From Maricaulis sp947259345 (GTDB lineage: Bacteria; Pseudomonadota; Alphaproteobacteria; Caulobacterales; Maricaulaceae), in contig OZ244254.1 in NCBI GenBank assembly GCA_965217205.1, positions 868,001 to 932,000 on the forward strand: a stretch of DNA of 64,000 bases. Direction: 5' to 3'. Below the pieces are notes generated by a model. It saw only the letters and a program-made list of their open reading frames with translations. It searched no databases and had not been told where the DNA came from. Of the stretch, positions 16,151-32,669 are shown in pieces (position 1 is the first letter of the stretch; the number at the start of each line of letters is the position of its first letter). Position numbers and translations under genes: made by a program.

Positions 16151-16684
16151 ATGTCTGCCAAGTGGTACATCGTGCATGCCTATTCGAACTTCGAGAAGAA
16201 GGTCGCTGACGCGATCCGTATCGAAGCCTCGATCCAGGGCCTGGAAGACAAATTCGAGGAAATCCTCGTTCCGACCGAAGATGTGGTCGAAGTTCGCAAG
16301 GGTCGCAAGATCAATGCTGAGCGCAAGTATTTTCCCGGCTATGTCCTCGTGAAGATGGACATGACCGACCAAGCCTATCACCTCGTCACCTCGACCCCGA
16401 AAGTCACCGGCTTTCTTGGTTCGGGCAAGAAGCCGATCCCGGTTTCCGAGAATGAGGTCAAGCGGATCCTCGGCCAGATGGAAGAGGATGCGGAACGTCC
16501 GCGTCCGACCGTCAGCTACGAGATCGGCGAGACCGTCAATGTCATCGATGGTCACTTCCAGAGCTTCAACGGTGTTGTCGAGGAAGTGGACGACGAGCAT
16601 GGCCGCCTGAAGGTAGCCATCAATATCTTCGGCCGGGCGACCCCGGTCGAGCTGGAATACGCCCAGGTCGAAAAAACGGCCTAG
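16151..16684 (+). CDS. nusG: Transcription termination/antitermination factor NusG
   Basis: The 177-residue protein has an NGN domain (KWYIVHAYSNFEKKVADAIR, then KYFPGYVLVKMDM), which binds the RNA polymerase clamp. A C-terminal KOW domain (GETVNVIDGHFQSFNGVVEE) binds NusE/S10 or Rho. It couples transcription to translation or termination. A GGAGGAGG ribosome binding site lies six bases before the ATG. It is cotranscribed with secE. A terminator-like hairpin follows about 60 bases downstream, before rplK. Confidence 0.97.
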   Translation: MSAKWYIVHAYSNFEKKVADAIRIEASIQGLEDKFEEILVPTEDVVEVRKGRKINAERKYFPGYVLVKMDMTDQAYHLVTSTPKVTGFLGSGKKPIPVSENEVKRILGQMEEDAERPRPTVSYEIGETVNVIDGHFQSFNGVVEEVDDEHGRLKVAINIFGRATPVELEYAQVEKTA

Positions 16685-16743
16685 GCGTCAATCTGCGGGA
16701 GATGCCGGCGACAAGTCCATGCCGGGTCGTACCGCAAACCCCG

Positions 16744-16767
16744 AAGGCGCGAAGGGCGCGCCTTTTT
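16744..16767 (+). terminator. Terminator-like hairpin upstream of rplK
   Basis: AAGGCGC (16744-16750) pairs with GCGCCTT (16758-16764); three more Ts follow. It lies 60 bases after nusG and 14 bases before the rplK start. It could end the secE-nusG transcript or act as a partial attenuator of the L11 operon. The stem is short (7 bp), so readthrough is likely. Confidence 0.55.
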
Positions 16768-16781
16768 AATGGAGTGGGAAC

Positions 16782-17210
16782 ATGGCCAAGAAAATTGACG
16801 GCTATATCAAGCTGCAGGTGCCCGCGGGCGCTGCAAACCCGTCCCCGCCGATCGGCCCGGCCCTGGGTCAGCGCGGCGTGAACATCATGGAATTCTGCAA
16901 GGCCTTCAACGCGAAGACCCAGGAGATGGAAAAAGGGATGCCAATCCCGACGACCATCACCGTCTTCTCGGACAAGTCCTTCACCTTTGCCATCGCGACG
17001 CCGCCGGCCAGCTTCTACCTGAAGAAGGCCGCCAAGATCGCCAAGGGTTCGAGCACGCCGAGCCAGTCGATCGCCGGTTCCGTCTCGCTGGCCCAGTGCC
17101 GCGAGATTGCCGAAGCGAAATTCGCCGACCTCAATGCGAACGATCTCGACCAGGCGACGAAGATCATCGCCGGTTCCGCCCGTTCCATGGGCCTGCAGGT
17201 GACGGAGTAA
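16782..17210 (+). CDS. rplK: 50S ribosomal protein L11
   Basis: The 142-residue protein has both L11 domains: the proline-rich N-terminal PAGAANPSPPIGPALGQRGV segment, site of factor and thiopeptide interaction, and the C-terminal rRNA-binding domain (AGSARSMGLQVTE at its end). L11 forms part of the GTPase-associated centre with the L10-L12 stalk. The ATG follows GGAGTGGGAAC and lies directly after a terminator-like hairpin. It is followed four bases later by rplA. In other bacteria L1 represses this pair through the leader mRNA. Confidence 0.98.
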   Translation: MAKKIDGYIKLQVPAGAANPSPPIGPALGQRGVNIMEFCKAFNAKTQEMEKGMPIPTTITVFSDKSFTFAIATPPASFYLKKAAKIAKGSSTPSQSIAGSVSLAQCREIAEAKFADLNANDLDQATKIIAGSARSMGLQVTE

Positions 17211-17214
17211 GATC

Positions 17215-17913
17215 ATGGCTAAACTCGGAAAACGCATTGCGGCCGCGCGCGAGACCTTTGATCGCGACACGCTGTACTCGATCGACGATGCCGTCGCTCA
17301 CGTGAAGGCCAACGCTAAGGCCAAGTTTGATGAAACCATCGAGCTGGCCATGAATCTGGGTGTCGATCCGCGCCACGCCGACCAAATGGTCCGCGGCGTC
17401 TGCAACCTGCCGAATGGCACGGGCCGCTCGGTCCGGGTTGCGGTCTTTGCCAAGGGCCCGAAGGCTGAAGAAGCCACCAAGGCCGGTGCCGATGTGGTTG
17501 GTGCGGAAGACCTGATGGAACAAATCCTCGGCGGCAACATCAATTTCGACAAGGTCATCGCGACCCCGGACATGATGCCGCTGGTCGGCCGTCTCGGTAA
17601 GGTGCTCGGCCCGCGCGGCATGATGCCGAACCCGAAGGTCGGCACGGTCACGATGGATGTCACCAAGGCTGTTGAGGCCTCCAAGGGTGGCGCTGTCGAA
17701 TTCCGTGTCGAGAAGGCCGGGATCATTCACGCCGGTGTCGGCAAGGCGAGCTTCACCGAAGCGGCCCTGGCCGAGAATATCCGCGCGCTGGTTGACGCCA
17801 TCGTCAAGGCCAAGCCGTCGGGCGCCAAGGGCACCTTCGTTCGGCGCATTGCACTGTCCTCGACGATGGGTCCGGGCGTAAAAATCGATACGTCTGCCGC
17901 CGTTTCGGCGTAA
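17215..17913 (+). CDS. rplA: 50S ribosomal protein L1
   Basis: The 232-residue L1 forms the mobile stalk that guides deacylated tRNA out of the E site. The conserved GRLGKVLGPRGMMPNPKVGT segment and the C-terminal SSTMGPGVKID are intact. It starts four bases after rplK and is surely cotranscribed with it. In E. coli L1 also represses translation of its own operon; whether that applies here is not visible. A strong hairpin follows its stop codon. Confidence 0.98.
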   Translation: MAKLGKRIAAARETFDRDTLYSIDDAVAHVKANAKAKFDETIELAMNLGVDPRHADQMVRGVCNLPNGTGRSVRVAVFAKGPKAEEATKAGADVVGAEDLMEQILGGNINFDKVIATPDMMPLVGRLGKVLGPRGMMPNPKVGTVTMDVTKAVEASKGGAVEFRVEKAGIIHAGVGKASFTEAALAENIRALVDAIVKAKPSGAKGTFVRRIALSSTMGPGVKIDTSAAVSA

Positions 17914-18213
17914 AAGACTTGAGTTTCAGCCCGGACCGGATTATCCGGCCGGGCTGTTCCGGTTCGATTCACGCGTTTTGTGGGTCGGGCCGGCCTGTCC
18001 GAGATCGCAGGGGGTGGGCCGAAAGGTGCCACCTTAATCCAATACGGGCCCTGTGTGAGACAGAGCGAGATCGATCTGACCTTGTGGGTCTGTCGGTTCA
18101 AGCCCTGGGACAGGATGCGTCATGATGGCATCCGACCCGATGAGGGGAAGATGTCGTGATGGCGTTTTCACCGAGCCGTCCACGGTGGACGGCTCAAACA
18201 GGGAGTCCGCAAA
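17914..18213 (+). promoter_or_regulatory. Structured leader between rplA and rplJ (candidate L10 leader)
   Basis: This 300-base stretch has no convincing gene. Right after the rplA stop an 11-bp stem with one bulged base forms (AGCCCGG-A-CCGG at 17928-17939 against CCGG-CCGGGCT at 17945-17955) but has no T-run. A 10-bp perfect hairpin, GAGCCGTCCA-CGG-TGGACGGCTC (18173-18195), stands just before the rplJ ribosome binding site (CAGGGAG). Bacterial rplJ leaders bind the L10-L12 complex for autorepression, so this is the expected place for such an element. I cannot match it to the known L10 leader consensus by eye. Confidence 0.5.
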
Positions 18214-18729
18214 ATGGATCGCAATCAAAAAGAAGCGACCGTCGAAGAGCTGAATGGCGTCTTCTCGGAAGCTGGATCCGTGGTGATGGCCCAGTATTCT
18301 GGCATGACCGTTGCGGAAATGACGGAACTGCGTTCCAAGCTCCGCGAGCTTGGGGGCACGTTCAGGGTGGTGCGTAACCGCCTCGCCAAAATCGCGCTCA
18401 AGGGCAAGCCGGGTGAGGGCGCTGCCGACCTGTTCACAGGTCCGGTGGCAATCGCTTACTCGGAAGACTTTGTCGCCGCGCCGAAGGTGATGGTCGAGTA
18501 CGCCAAGGATAACAAGAAGCTCGTCATTCTCGGCGGTTTCATGGAAGAGGATGTGTTCGACGCCGCCGGCATCGACGCGCTCTCCAAGATGCCGTCCCGC
18601 GAAGAGCTTATTGCCACCATCTCTGCCCGCCTCATGGGGCAGGCATCCCAGGTTGGCCAGCGTCTCATGGCGCCGGGTCAGGGTCTTGCGGGGGCGATCG
18701 ACGTCATCCGCGAAAAGGCTGACGCCTGA
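18214..18729 (+). CDS. rplJ: 50S ribosomal protein L10
   Basis: The 171-residue stalk base protein anchors L7/L12 dimers to the ribosome. The N-terminal rRNA-binding domain contains EAGSVVMAQYSGMTVAEMTE and FRVVRNRLAKIALKG. The long C-terminal helix (ARLMGQASQVGQRLMAPGQG) carries the L12 dimer sites and is long enough for more than two dimers. It is preceded by a 300-base leader with strong hairpins, the usual site of feedback control by L10, and followed by rplL after 56 bases. Confidence 0.98.
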   Translation: MDRNQKEATVEELNGVFSEAGSVVMAQYSGMTVAEMTELRSKLRELGGTFRVVRNRLAKIALKGKPGEGAADLFTGPVAIAYSEDFVAAPKVMVEYAKDNKKLVILGGFMEEDVFDAAGIDALSKMPSREELIATISARLMGQASQVGQRLMAPGQGLAGAIDVIREKADA

Positions 18730-18785
18730 TTTCGTCATTCTCCGCTATCGAACTGACACTTTGAACACCGCAAGGAATTGAACAA

Positions 18786-19157
18786 ATGGCTGATGTAGCT
18801 AAACTCTGCGACGAACTTCTCGCCCTCACCATCCTTGAAGCCAAGGAACTCAACGATCTTCTCGAAGAAAAAGGCATCAAGGCAGCGGCTGCTGTCGCTG
18901 TTGCTGGTCCGGCTGGCGGTGGCGATGCCCCGGCTGCTGAAGAGAAGGACGAATTTGACGTTGTCCTCACCTCCGCTGGTGACAAGAAGATCAACGTCAT
19001 CAAGGAAGTCCGCGCCATCACCGGCCTGGGCCTGAAAGAAGCCAAGGACCTGGTCGAAGGTGCACCGAAGGCTGTCAAGGAAGCCGCGCCGAAGGCTGAG
19101 GCCGAAGAAATCAAAGCCAAGCTGGAAGCCGCTGGCGCCAGCGTTGAGCTGAAATAG
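18786..19157 (+). CDS. rplL: 50S ribosomal protein L7/L12
   Basis: The 123-residue acidic stalk protein has an N-terminal dimerisation helix (KLCDELLALTILEAKELNDL), an Ala/Gly-rich hinge around residues 38-52 and a compact C-terminal domain (KINVIKEVRAITGLGLKEAK) that recruits translation GTPases. AAGGAATTG precedes the ATG. There are 213 bases before rpoB with no gene; readthrough into rpoBC is the usual arrangement, and no terminator with a T-run was seen in that gap. Confidence 0.98.
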   Translation: MADVAKLCDELLALTILEAKELNDLLEEKGIKAAAAVAVAGPAGGGDAPAAEEKDEFDVVLTSAGDKKINVIKEVRAITGLGLKEAKDLVEGAPKAVKEAAPKAEAEEIKAKLEAAGASVELK

Positions 19158-19370
19158 TCTCGCTTCGGCGTGACTGACACGGTGCTACGGGCGCGTGGGG
19201 TAATCCTGCGCGTCCGTTAGCCCGTCTTTGCTATACCCAATCCCGCCGCTGTCGTTCCAGGCGGGATTGTTGACTGGCTCGGGTCGTTAAACGCCCGATC
19301 CAACCGGAGCGGCGCCGCGGGGGCGATCCCCGCATCAAGATGCGCAGTGCTGTCTGCGAAGGGAGCCGAC

Positions 19371-23444
<4,074 letters not shown>

Positions 23445-23460
23445 GGCTGAACCATATTTC

Positions 23461-23486
23461 GCGGGACAGGGCTTTCCCTGTCCCGC
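23461..23486 (+). promoter_or_regulatory. Perfect hairpin in the rpoB-rpoC intercistronic gap
   Basis: GCGGGACAGGG (23461-23471) and CCCTGTCCCGC (23476-23486) are exact complements around a CTTT loop. The sequence after it (TTGCCCCTTTT) is not a clean T-run, so this is more likely a processing or translational-control structure than a terminator. It lies 16 bases after the rpoB stop and 24 bases before the rpoC start. Confidence 0.6.
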
Positions 23487-23510
23487 TTGCCCCTTTTGGG
23501 AGACGGCGAC

Positions 23511-27728
<4,218 letters not shown>

Positions 27729-27764
27729 CCTTATTTTGCAGGCGATCTTGCTGTAAAGACTTGG

Positions 27765-27795
27765 AAAAGGCCGCCGGGCAACCGGCGGCCTTTTT
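27765..27795 (+). terminator. Rho-independent terminator after rpoC
   Basis: GGCCGCCGG (27769-27777) pairs with CCGGCGGCC (27782-27790) around GCAA, with AAAA before and TTTTT after. It ends the rplK-rpoC transcription block, which means the rpsL unit needs its own promoter. Confidence 0.92.
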
Positions 27796-28057
27796 CATGC
27801 GACTGAGGATGAGCGGGGCCGGCTCACAAAACCTCTGAACAAGCGCTTGACGAATGCGAGTCGCGTGCGTAGTTTCCGCGCTCGTTTGAAGGACGGGCCG
27901 TAACCCACGTGGTTAGACGTCGTCCACCGTAACGGAAAAACCCCAGACGCCGCCGTGCGAGCCTTGTGTTCGAACGTCGGGGTCATTCCTTGCGTCCATC
28001 AGCATTTCAACGTGCTGGGGGGCGTGGTTGTTGAGATTAGAAACGGATTAGAGCGGG
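27796..28057 (+). other. rpoC-rpsL intergenic region (promoter and 5' leader)
   Basis: The 329 bases between the rpoC and rpsL coding regions hold the rpoC terminator, a good promoter match (27847-27875) and about 175 bases of leader. Short complementary stretches in the leader, such as CCACGTGGTTAGACGTCGTCCACCG, could fold, but no known riboswitch or gene is recognisable. Confidence 0.5.
27847..27875 (+). promoter_or_regulatory. Promoter for the rpsL-rpsG-fusA-tuf operon
   Basis: CTTGACG supplies the -35 element TTGACG (27847-27852) and TAGTTT (27870-27875) the -10, with a 17-base spacer. This matches the alphaproteobacterial housekeeping pattern CTTGAC-N17-cTAtat well. It lies just after the rpoC terminator, where a new transcript is expected. 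The predicted start is near 27882. Confidence 0.6.
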
Positions 28058-28429
28058 ATGCCAACAATCAACCAGCTCATTCGCAAGCCGCGAAAAGACA
28101 AGCCGAAGCGCAACAAGGTGCCGGCCCTGCAGGCTTGCCCGCAGCGCCGTGGCGTCTGCACGCGCGTCTATACCACGACCCCGAAAAAGCCGAACTCGGC
28201 CTTGCGGAAAGTCGCCAAAGTGCGTCTGACCAACGGGCATGAAGTTGTGAGCTATATCCCGGGTGAGGGTCACAATCTGCAGGAACACTCTGTTGTCCTT
28301 ATCCGCGGTGGCCGCGTGAAGGACCTTCCGGGTGTCCGCTATCATATTCTTCGCGGCGTTCTGGATACCCAGGGCGTCAAGGACCGCAAGCAACGCCGTT
28401 CCAAGTACGGCGCCAAGCGTCCTAAGTAA
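28058..28429 (+). CDS. rpsL: 30S ribosomal protein S12
   Basis: The 123-residue decoding-centre protein has the universally conserved [18 protein letters not shown] and [19 protein letters not shown] segments. Lysines at 43 and 88, where streptomycin-resistance changes fall in other bacteria, are the wild-type residues. It is the first gene of the str operon, 12 bases before rpsG. Confidence 0.98.
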
Positions 28430-28440
28430 GGGAGACGTCC

Positions 28441-28911
28441 ATGTCGCGTCGTCACCGCGCAGAGAAACGCGAAATCTTTCCGGACCCCAAGTTCGGAGAT
28501 CGCGATCTCACCAAGTTCATGAACTACATCATGCTCGACGGCAAAAAGTCGGTCGCCGAGCGTATTGTCTATGGCGCTCTCGACATCGTCGAAGAGAAGC
28601 TGAAGCGCGAGCCGATCCGCGTTTTCCACGATGCCCTGGACAATGTGGCCCCTGAGGTCGAGGTCCGCTCCCGCCGTGTTGGTGGTGCGACCTATCAGGT
28701 GCCGGTTGAAGTCCGCGCCGAGCGCAAGAAAGCCCTGGCCATTCGCTGGCTCACGGGTGCTGCACGCGGTCGCAACGAAAACACCATGCGCGAGCGTCTC
28801 GCCGCTGAAATGATGGATGCCTCCGCCAATCGCGGAACTGCCGTCAAGAAGCGCGAAGACACGCACCGGATGGCGGAAGCCAACCGCGCCTTCTCGCACT
28901 ACCGCTGGTAA
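28441..28911 (+). CDS. rpsG: 30S ribosomal protein S7
   Basis: The 156-residue protein nucleates assembly of the 30S head and lines the E site. It begins MSRRHRAEKREIFPDPKFGD and contains the RVGGATYQVPVEVRAERK beta-hairpin that touches mRNA/tRNA in the exit channel. AAGGGAGACGTCC precedes the ATG. In E. coli S7 represses the str operon by binding the rpsL-rpsG gap; here that gap is only 11 bases, too small for the E. coli structure. Confidence 0.98.
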   Translation: MSRRHRAEKREIFPDPKFGDRDLTKFMNYIMLDGKKSVAERIVYGALDIVEEKLKREPIRVFHDALDNVAPEVEVRSRRVGGATYQVPVEVRAERKKALAIRWLTGAARGRNENTMRERLAAEMMDASANRGTAVKKREDTHRMAEANRAFSHYRW

Positions 28912-28950
28912 CCCCTTACAGGCACTGACCCGTACCAAGGACCCGTACAA

Positions 28951-31026
28951 ATGGCCCGCGACTACAAAATCGAGGACTACCGCAACTTCGGCATCATGGC
29001 GCACATTGATGCCGGCAAGACGACGACGACCGAGCGGATCCTCTATTACACCGGCAAGTCCCACAAGATTGGTGAAGTGCACGATGGTGCCGCCACCATG
29101 GACTGGATGGAGCAGGAGCAGGAGCGTGGCATCACGATCACCTCGGCTGCGACGACCTGTTTCTGGAATGGCAAGCGTCTGAACATCATCGACACGCCCG
29201 GCCACGTTGACTTCACCATTGAAGTCGAGCGTTCGCTGCGTGTTCTTGACGGTGCCGTTTGCTGCCTGGATGCCAATGCCGGTGTCGAGCCGCAGACCGA
29301 AACGGTCTGGCGTCAGGCCGATCGCTACAAGGTTCCGCGCATGGTGTTCATCAACAAGATGGACAAGCTCGGTGCCGACTTCTTCAATTGCGTGAAGATG
29401 ATCGAGGATCGTCTCGGCTCAACGCCGCTTTGCGTTCAGCTGCCGATCGGCTCGGAGAACGAGTTCGAGGGCATCATCGATCTGCTGACCATGAAAGAAC
29501 TGGTCTGGCAGGGCGAGGGTCTCGGTGCTGAGTGGGAAGTGCGCGACATTCGTGCCGAGCTCGCCGACAAGGCTGCCGAGTACCGTGAAAAGCTGGTTGA
29601 GGCGGCTGTCGAGCTCGATGAAGTCGCCATGGAAGCCTATCTGGAAGGCGAAGAGCCGACCATCGAGGTGCTCCAGAAGCTGATCCGCAAGGGCTGTATC
29701 AGCCTGGCCTTCAACCCGATCCTGTGTGGTACGGCCTTCAAGAACAAGGGTGTCCAGCCGCTGCTCGACGCCGTTGTCGATTACCTGCCGAACCCGACCG
29801 AGGTTCCGGCGATCAAGGGTATCGACTTCAAGACCGAAGAAGAGGTGGTCCGCAAGGCGTCTGACGATGAGCCGACCTCGCTTCTCGCCTTCAAGATCAT
29901 GAACGACCCCTTCGTGGGCTCGCTCACCTTCGCCCGGATGTATTCCGGCCACCTCGAGACGGGCGTGTCCCTGCTCAACACGGTGAAGGACAAGAAAGAG
30001 CGTATCGGCCGTATGCTGCTGATGCATTCCAACTCCCGCGAAGACATCAAGGAATGCTTTGCCGGCGATATCGTCGCGATTGCAGGCCTCAAGGACACCA
30101 CAACGGGCGATACGCTCTGTGATCCGATGAAGCCGGTCATCCTCGAGCGCATGGAATTCCCGGATCCGGTTATCGAACTGGCCATCGAGCCGAAGTCGAA
30201 AGCCGACCAGGAGAAGCTCGGTGTCGCGTTGCAGCGTCTGGCCGCCGAAGACCCGTCCTTCCGCATGAAGACGGACGAGGAATCCGGTCAGACCATCATC
30301 GCCGGCATGGGCGAGCTTCATCTCGACATTCTCGTCGATCGCATGAAGCGCGAGTTCAAGGTCGAAGCGAATGTCGGTGCGCCGCAGGTGGCCTATCGTG
30401 AATCGCTGAGCCAGAAGGGCCTCGTCGACTACACGCACAAGAAGCAGTCCGGTGGTTCCGGTCAGTTTGCCCGCGTGAAAATCGAATTCGGTCCGGGCGA
30501 GGCGGGTTCGGGCTTTGTGTTCGAATCCAAGATCGTCGGCGGCAATGTGCCGAAAGAATATATCCCGGGTGTCGAGAAGGGCCTCAAATCCGTCATGGAT
30601 GGTGGTCTGATCGCCGGCTTCCCGGTGATCGACGTCCATGCCACCCTGGTGGACGGTGCTTATCACGACGTGGACTCCAGCGTCCTGGCCTTCGAGATTG
30701 CGGCGCGTGCCGCCTTCCGCGAAGCCAAGTCGCATTGTGCGCCGAAGCTTCTCGAGCCGATCATGAAGGTCGAGGTCGTGACTCCGGACGAGTACACCGG
30801 CGGCGTTATCGGTGATTTGAACTCCCGTCGGGGTCAGATCGCCGGTCAGGAAATGCGCGGCAATGCGACCGTCGTGAATGCGATGGTTCCGCTGGCGAAC
30901 ATGTTCGGTTACGTGAACAACCTGCGGTCTGCGACCCAGGGCCGGGCACAGTTCACCATGCTGTTTGATCACTACGAGGCGGTTCCCAAGGCCGTCGAAC
31001 AAGAAGTTATCGCCAAGTCCGCATAA
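28951..31026 (+). CDS. fusA: Elongation factor G
   Basis: The 691-residue translocase GTPase has all five domains. G1 is AHIDAGKTTTTERIL, switch II is DTPGHVDFTIEVERS and G4 is NKMDKLGAD. The domain IV tip region (QKGLVDYTHKKQSGGSGQFA) and domain V are present. EF-G drives tRNA-mRNA translocation and, with RRF, ribosome recycling. It is 39 bases after rpsG and 51 bases before tuf, in the canonical str operon. Confidence 0.98.
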   Translation: MARDYKIEDYRNFGIMAHIDAGKTTTTERILYYTGKSHKIGEVHDGAATMDWMEQEQERGITITSAATTCFWNGKRLNIIDTPGHVDFTIEVERSLRVLDGAVCCLDANAGVEPQTETVWRQADRYKVPRMVFINKMDKLGADFFNCVKMIEDRLGSTPLCVQLPIGSENEFEGIIDLLTMKELVWQGEGLGAEWEVRDIRAELADKAAEYREKLVEAAVELDEVAMEAYLEGEEPTIEVLQKLIRKGCISLAFNPILCGTAFKNKGVQPLLDAVVDYLPNPTEVPAIKGIDFKTEEEVVRKASDDEPTSLLAFKIMNDPFVGSLTFARMYSGHLETGVSLLNTVKDKKERIGRMLLMHSNSREDIKECFAGDIVAIAGLKDTTTGDTLCDPMKPVILERMEFPDPVIELAIEPKSKADQEKLGVALQRLAAEDPSFRMKTDEESGQTIIAGMGELHLDILVDRMKREFKVEANVGAPQVAYRESLSQKGLVDYTHKKQSGGSGQFARVKIEFGPGEAGSGFVFESKIVGGNVPKEYIPGVEKGLKSVMDGGLIAGFPVIDVHATLVDGAYHDVDSSVLAFEIAARAAFREAKSHCAPKLLEPIMKVEVVTPDEYTGGVIGDLNSRRGQIAGQEMRGNATVVNAMVPLANMFGYVNNLRSATQGRAQFTMLFDHYEAVPKAVEQEVIAKSA

Positions 31027-31077
31027 GCGGACCTCTGGTTGCTGTAAAACAACGAACACGGATTTCGGAGCGAGATC

Positions 31078-32268
31078 ATGGCGAAGGAAAAGTTTGAGCG
31101 CACCAAGCCGCATGCGAACATCGGCACGATTGGTCACGTTGACCACGGCAAGACGACGCTGACGGCTGCGATCACGATGGTTCTGGCGGAAGCCTCTGGC
31201 GGTACGGCCAAGGGCTATGACGAGATTGACTCGGCGCCGGAAGAAAAAGCACGTGGCATCACCATCTCGACGGCGCACGTCGAGTATGAGACGGCCAATC
31301 GTCACTATGCCCACGTTGATTGCCCGGGCCACGCCGACTACGTGAAGAACATGATCACGGGTGCGGCGCAGATGGACGGCGCGATCCTGGTTGTGAACGC
31401 AGCTGACGGCCCGATGCCGCAGACCCGCGAGCACATCCTCCTGGCGCGCCAGGTTGGCGTTCCGGCCCTGGTTGTCTTCCTCAACAAGGTTGACCAGGTC
31501 GATGACGAAGAGCTTCTCGAGCTGGTCGAGATGGAAGTGCGTGAGCTTCTGTCTTCCTACGAGTTCCCGGGCGACGACATTCCGATCATTGCCGGTTCGG
31601 CTCTGGCGGCTGTCGAGAAGCGCGATGACAATATCGGCAAGGACAAGATCCTCGAGCTGATGGCCGCTGTGGATGAGTATATCCCGACGCCGGAACGCCC
31701 GATCGACCAGCCCTTCCTGATGCCGATCGAAGATGTGTTCTCGATCTCGGGCCGTGGCACGGTTGTGACCGGTCGTATCGAGCGCGGTGTGGTCAAGGTT
31801 GGTGAAGAGATCGAAATCGTCGGTGTCCGTGACACCTCGAAGACGACCTGTACCGGCGTTGAGATGTTCCGCAAGCTGCTCGACCAGGGCCAGGCCGGCG
31901 ACAATGTCGGTGTGCTGCTGCGCGGCGTGGATCGTGAAGGCGTCGAGCGGGGTCAGGTTCTGGCCAAGCCGGGCTCCATCACCCCGCACCACAAGTTTGT
32001 GGCCGAAGCCTATATCCTGACCAAGGAAGAGGGCGGTCGTCACACGCCGTTCTTTACCAATTACCGTCCGCAATTCTACTTCCGCACGACCGACGTCACC
32101 GGCGTCGTGACGCTGAATGAAGGCACGGAAATGGTCATGCCGGGCGACAATATCGAAATGAATGTCGAACTGATCGTACCGATCGCCATGGAAGAGAAGC
32201 TCCGCTTCGCTATCCGTGAAGGTGGCCGCACTGTCGGCGCCGGCGTCGTGTCAAAGATCATCGAATAG
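31078..32268 (+). CDS. tuf: Elongation factor Tu, copy 2 (tufA position)
   Basis: This 396-residue protein is identical to copy 1 at 5259 by residue-for-residue reading. The DNA differs at only about a dozen synonymous sites, several clustered around 31612-31620. The similarity stops sharply at the start codon and at the stop (TAG here, TAA in copy 1). GGAGCGAGATC precedes the ATG. It is last in the rpsL-rpsG-fusA-tuf order, the canonical tufA place. A GC-rich hairpin with a T-rich tail follows before rpsJ. Confidence 0.97.
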   Translation: MAKEKFERTKPHANIGTIGHVDHGKTTLTAAITMVLAEASGGTAKGYDEIDSAPEEKARGITISTAHVEYETANRHYAHVDCPGHADYVKNMITGAAQMDGAILVVNAADGPMPQTREHILLARQVGVPALVVFLNKVDQVDDEELLELVEMEVRELLSSYEFPGDDIPIIAGSALAAVEKRDDNIGKDKILELMAAVDEYIPTPERPIDQPFLMPIEDVFSISGRGTVVTGRIERGVVKVGEEIEIVGVRDTSKTTCTGVEMFRKLLDQGQAGDNVGVLLRGVDREGVERGQVLAKPGSITPHHKFVAEAYILTKEEGGRHTPFFTNYRPQFYFRTTDVTGVVTLNEGTEMVMPGDNIEMNVELIVPIAMEEKLRFAIREGGRTVGAGVVSKIIE

Positions 32269-32283
32269 ACTACGCAATCCGAT

Positions 32284-32324
32284 CGGGGCGGTGGCTGAAC
32301 CTGCCGCCCCGGTTTGCTCTTTTT
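32284..32324 (+). terminator. Terminator-like hairpin after tuf copy 2
   Basis: CGGGGCGG (32284-32291) pairs with CCGCCCCG (32304-32311), with a 12-base loop; GTTTGCTCTTTTT follows. The T-run is eight bases away from the stem, so termination may be partial and the S10 operon could still be reached by readthrough. Confidence 0.6.
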
Positions 32325-32350
32325 GAAAGTTAAGAAACGGGATCGGTTTG

Positions 32351-32665
32351 ATGGAACGTCAAAACATCCGCATTCGCCTTAAGGCGTTCGATCACCGGGT
32401 TCTGGATAATTCCACCCGGGAGATCGTTTCGACAGCCAAGCGCACGGGCGCCAACGTCCGTGGCCCGATTCCGCTGCCGACGCGCATCGAGAAATTCACG
32501 GTGCTGCGCTCGCCGCACATCGACAAGAAGTCGCGCGAGCAGTTCGAAATCCGGACGCACAAGCGCCTTCTCGACATTGTCGACCCCACCCCGCAAACCG
32601 TGGACGCGCTGATGAAGCTCGACCTGTCGGCCGGTGTGGACGTCGAGATCAAGCTGGGAGCGTAG
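32351..32665 (+). CDS. rpsJ: 30S ribosomal protein S10 (NusE)
   Basis: The 104-residue protein begins MERQNIRIRLKAFDHRVLDN and has the loop that penetrates the 30S head (VRGPIPLPTRIEKFTVLRSP). It also serves as NusE, the partner of NusG's KOW domain and NusB. The ATG at 32351 is preferred over the in-frame TTG at 32348 because it matches the family start. It opens the S10 operon, only five bases before rplC. Confidence 0.98.
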   Translation: MERQNIRIRLKAFDHRVLDNSTREIVSTAKRTGANVRGPIPLPTRIEKFTVLRSPHIDKKSREQFEIRTHKRLLDIVDPTPQTVDALMKLDLSAGVDVEIKLGA

Positions 32666-32669
32666 GATT

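Noticed and set aside
29419..32073. An 884-codon open frame opposite fusA and tuf
   Set aside because: It spans two conserved genes on the other strand. The part opposite tuf recurs almost unchanged opposite the other tuf copy, as expected of a shadow.
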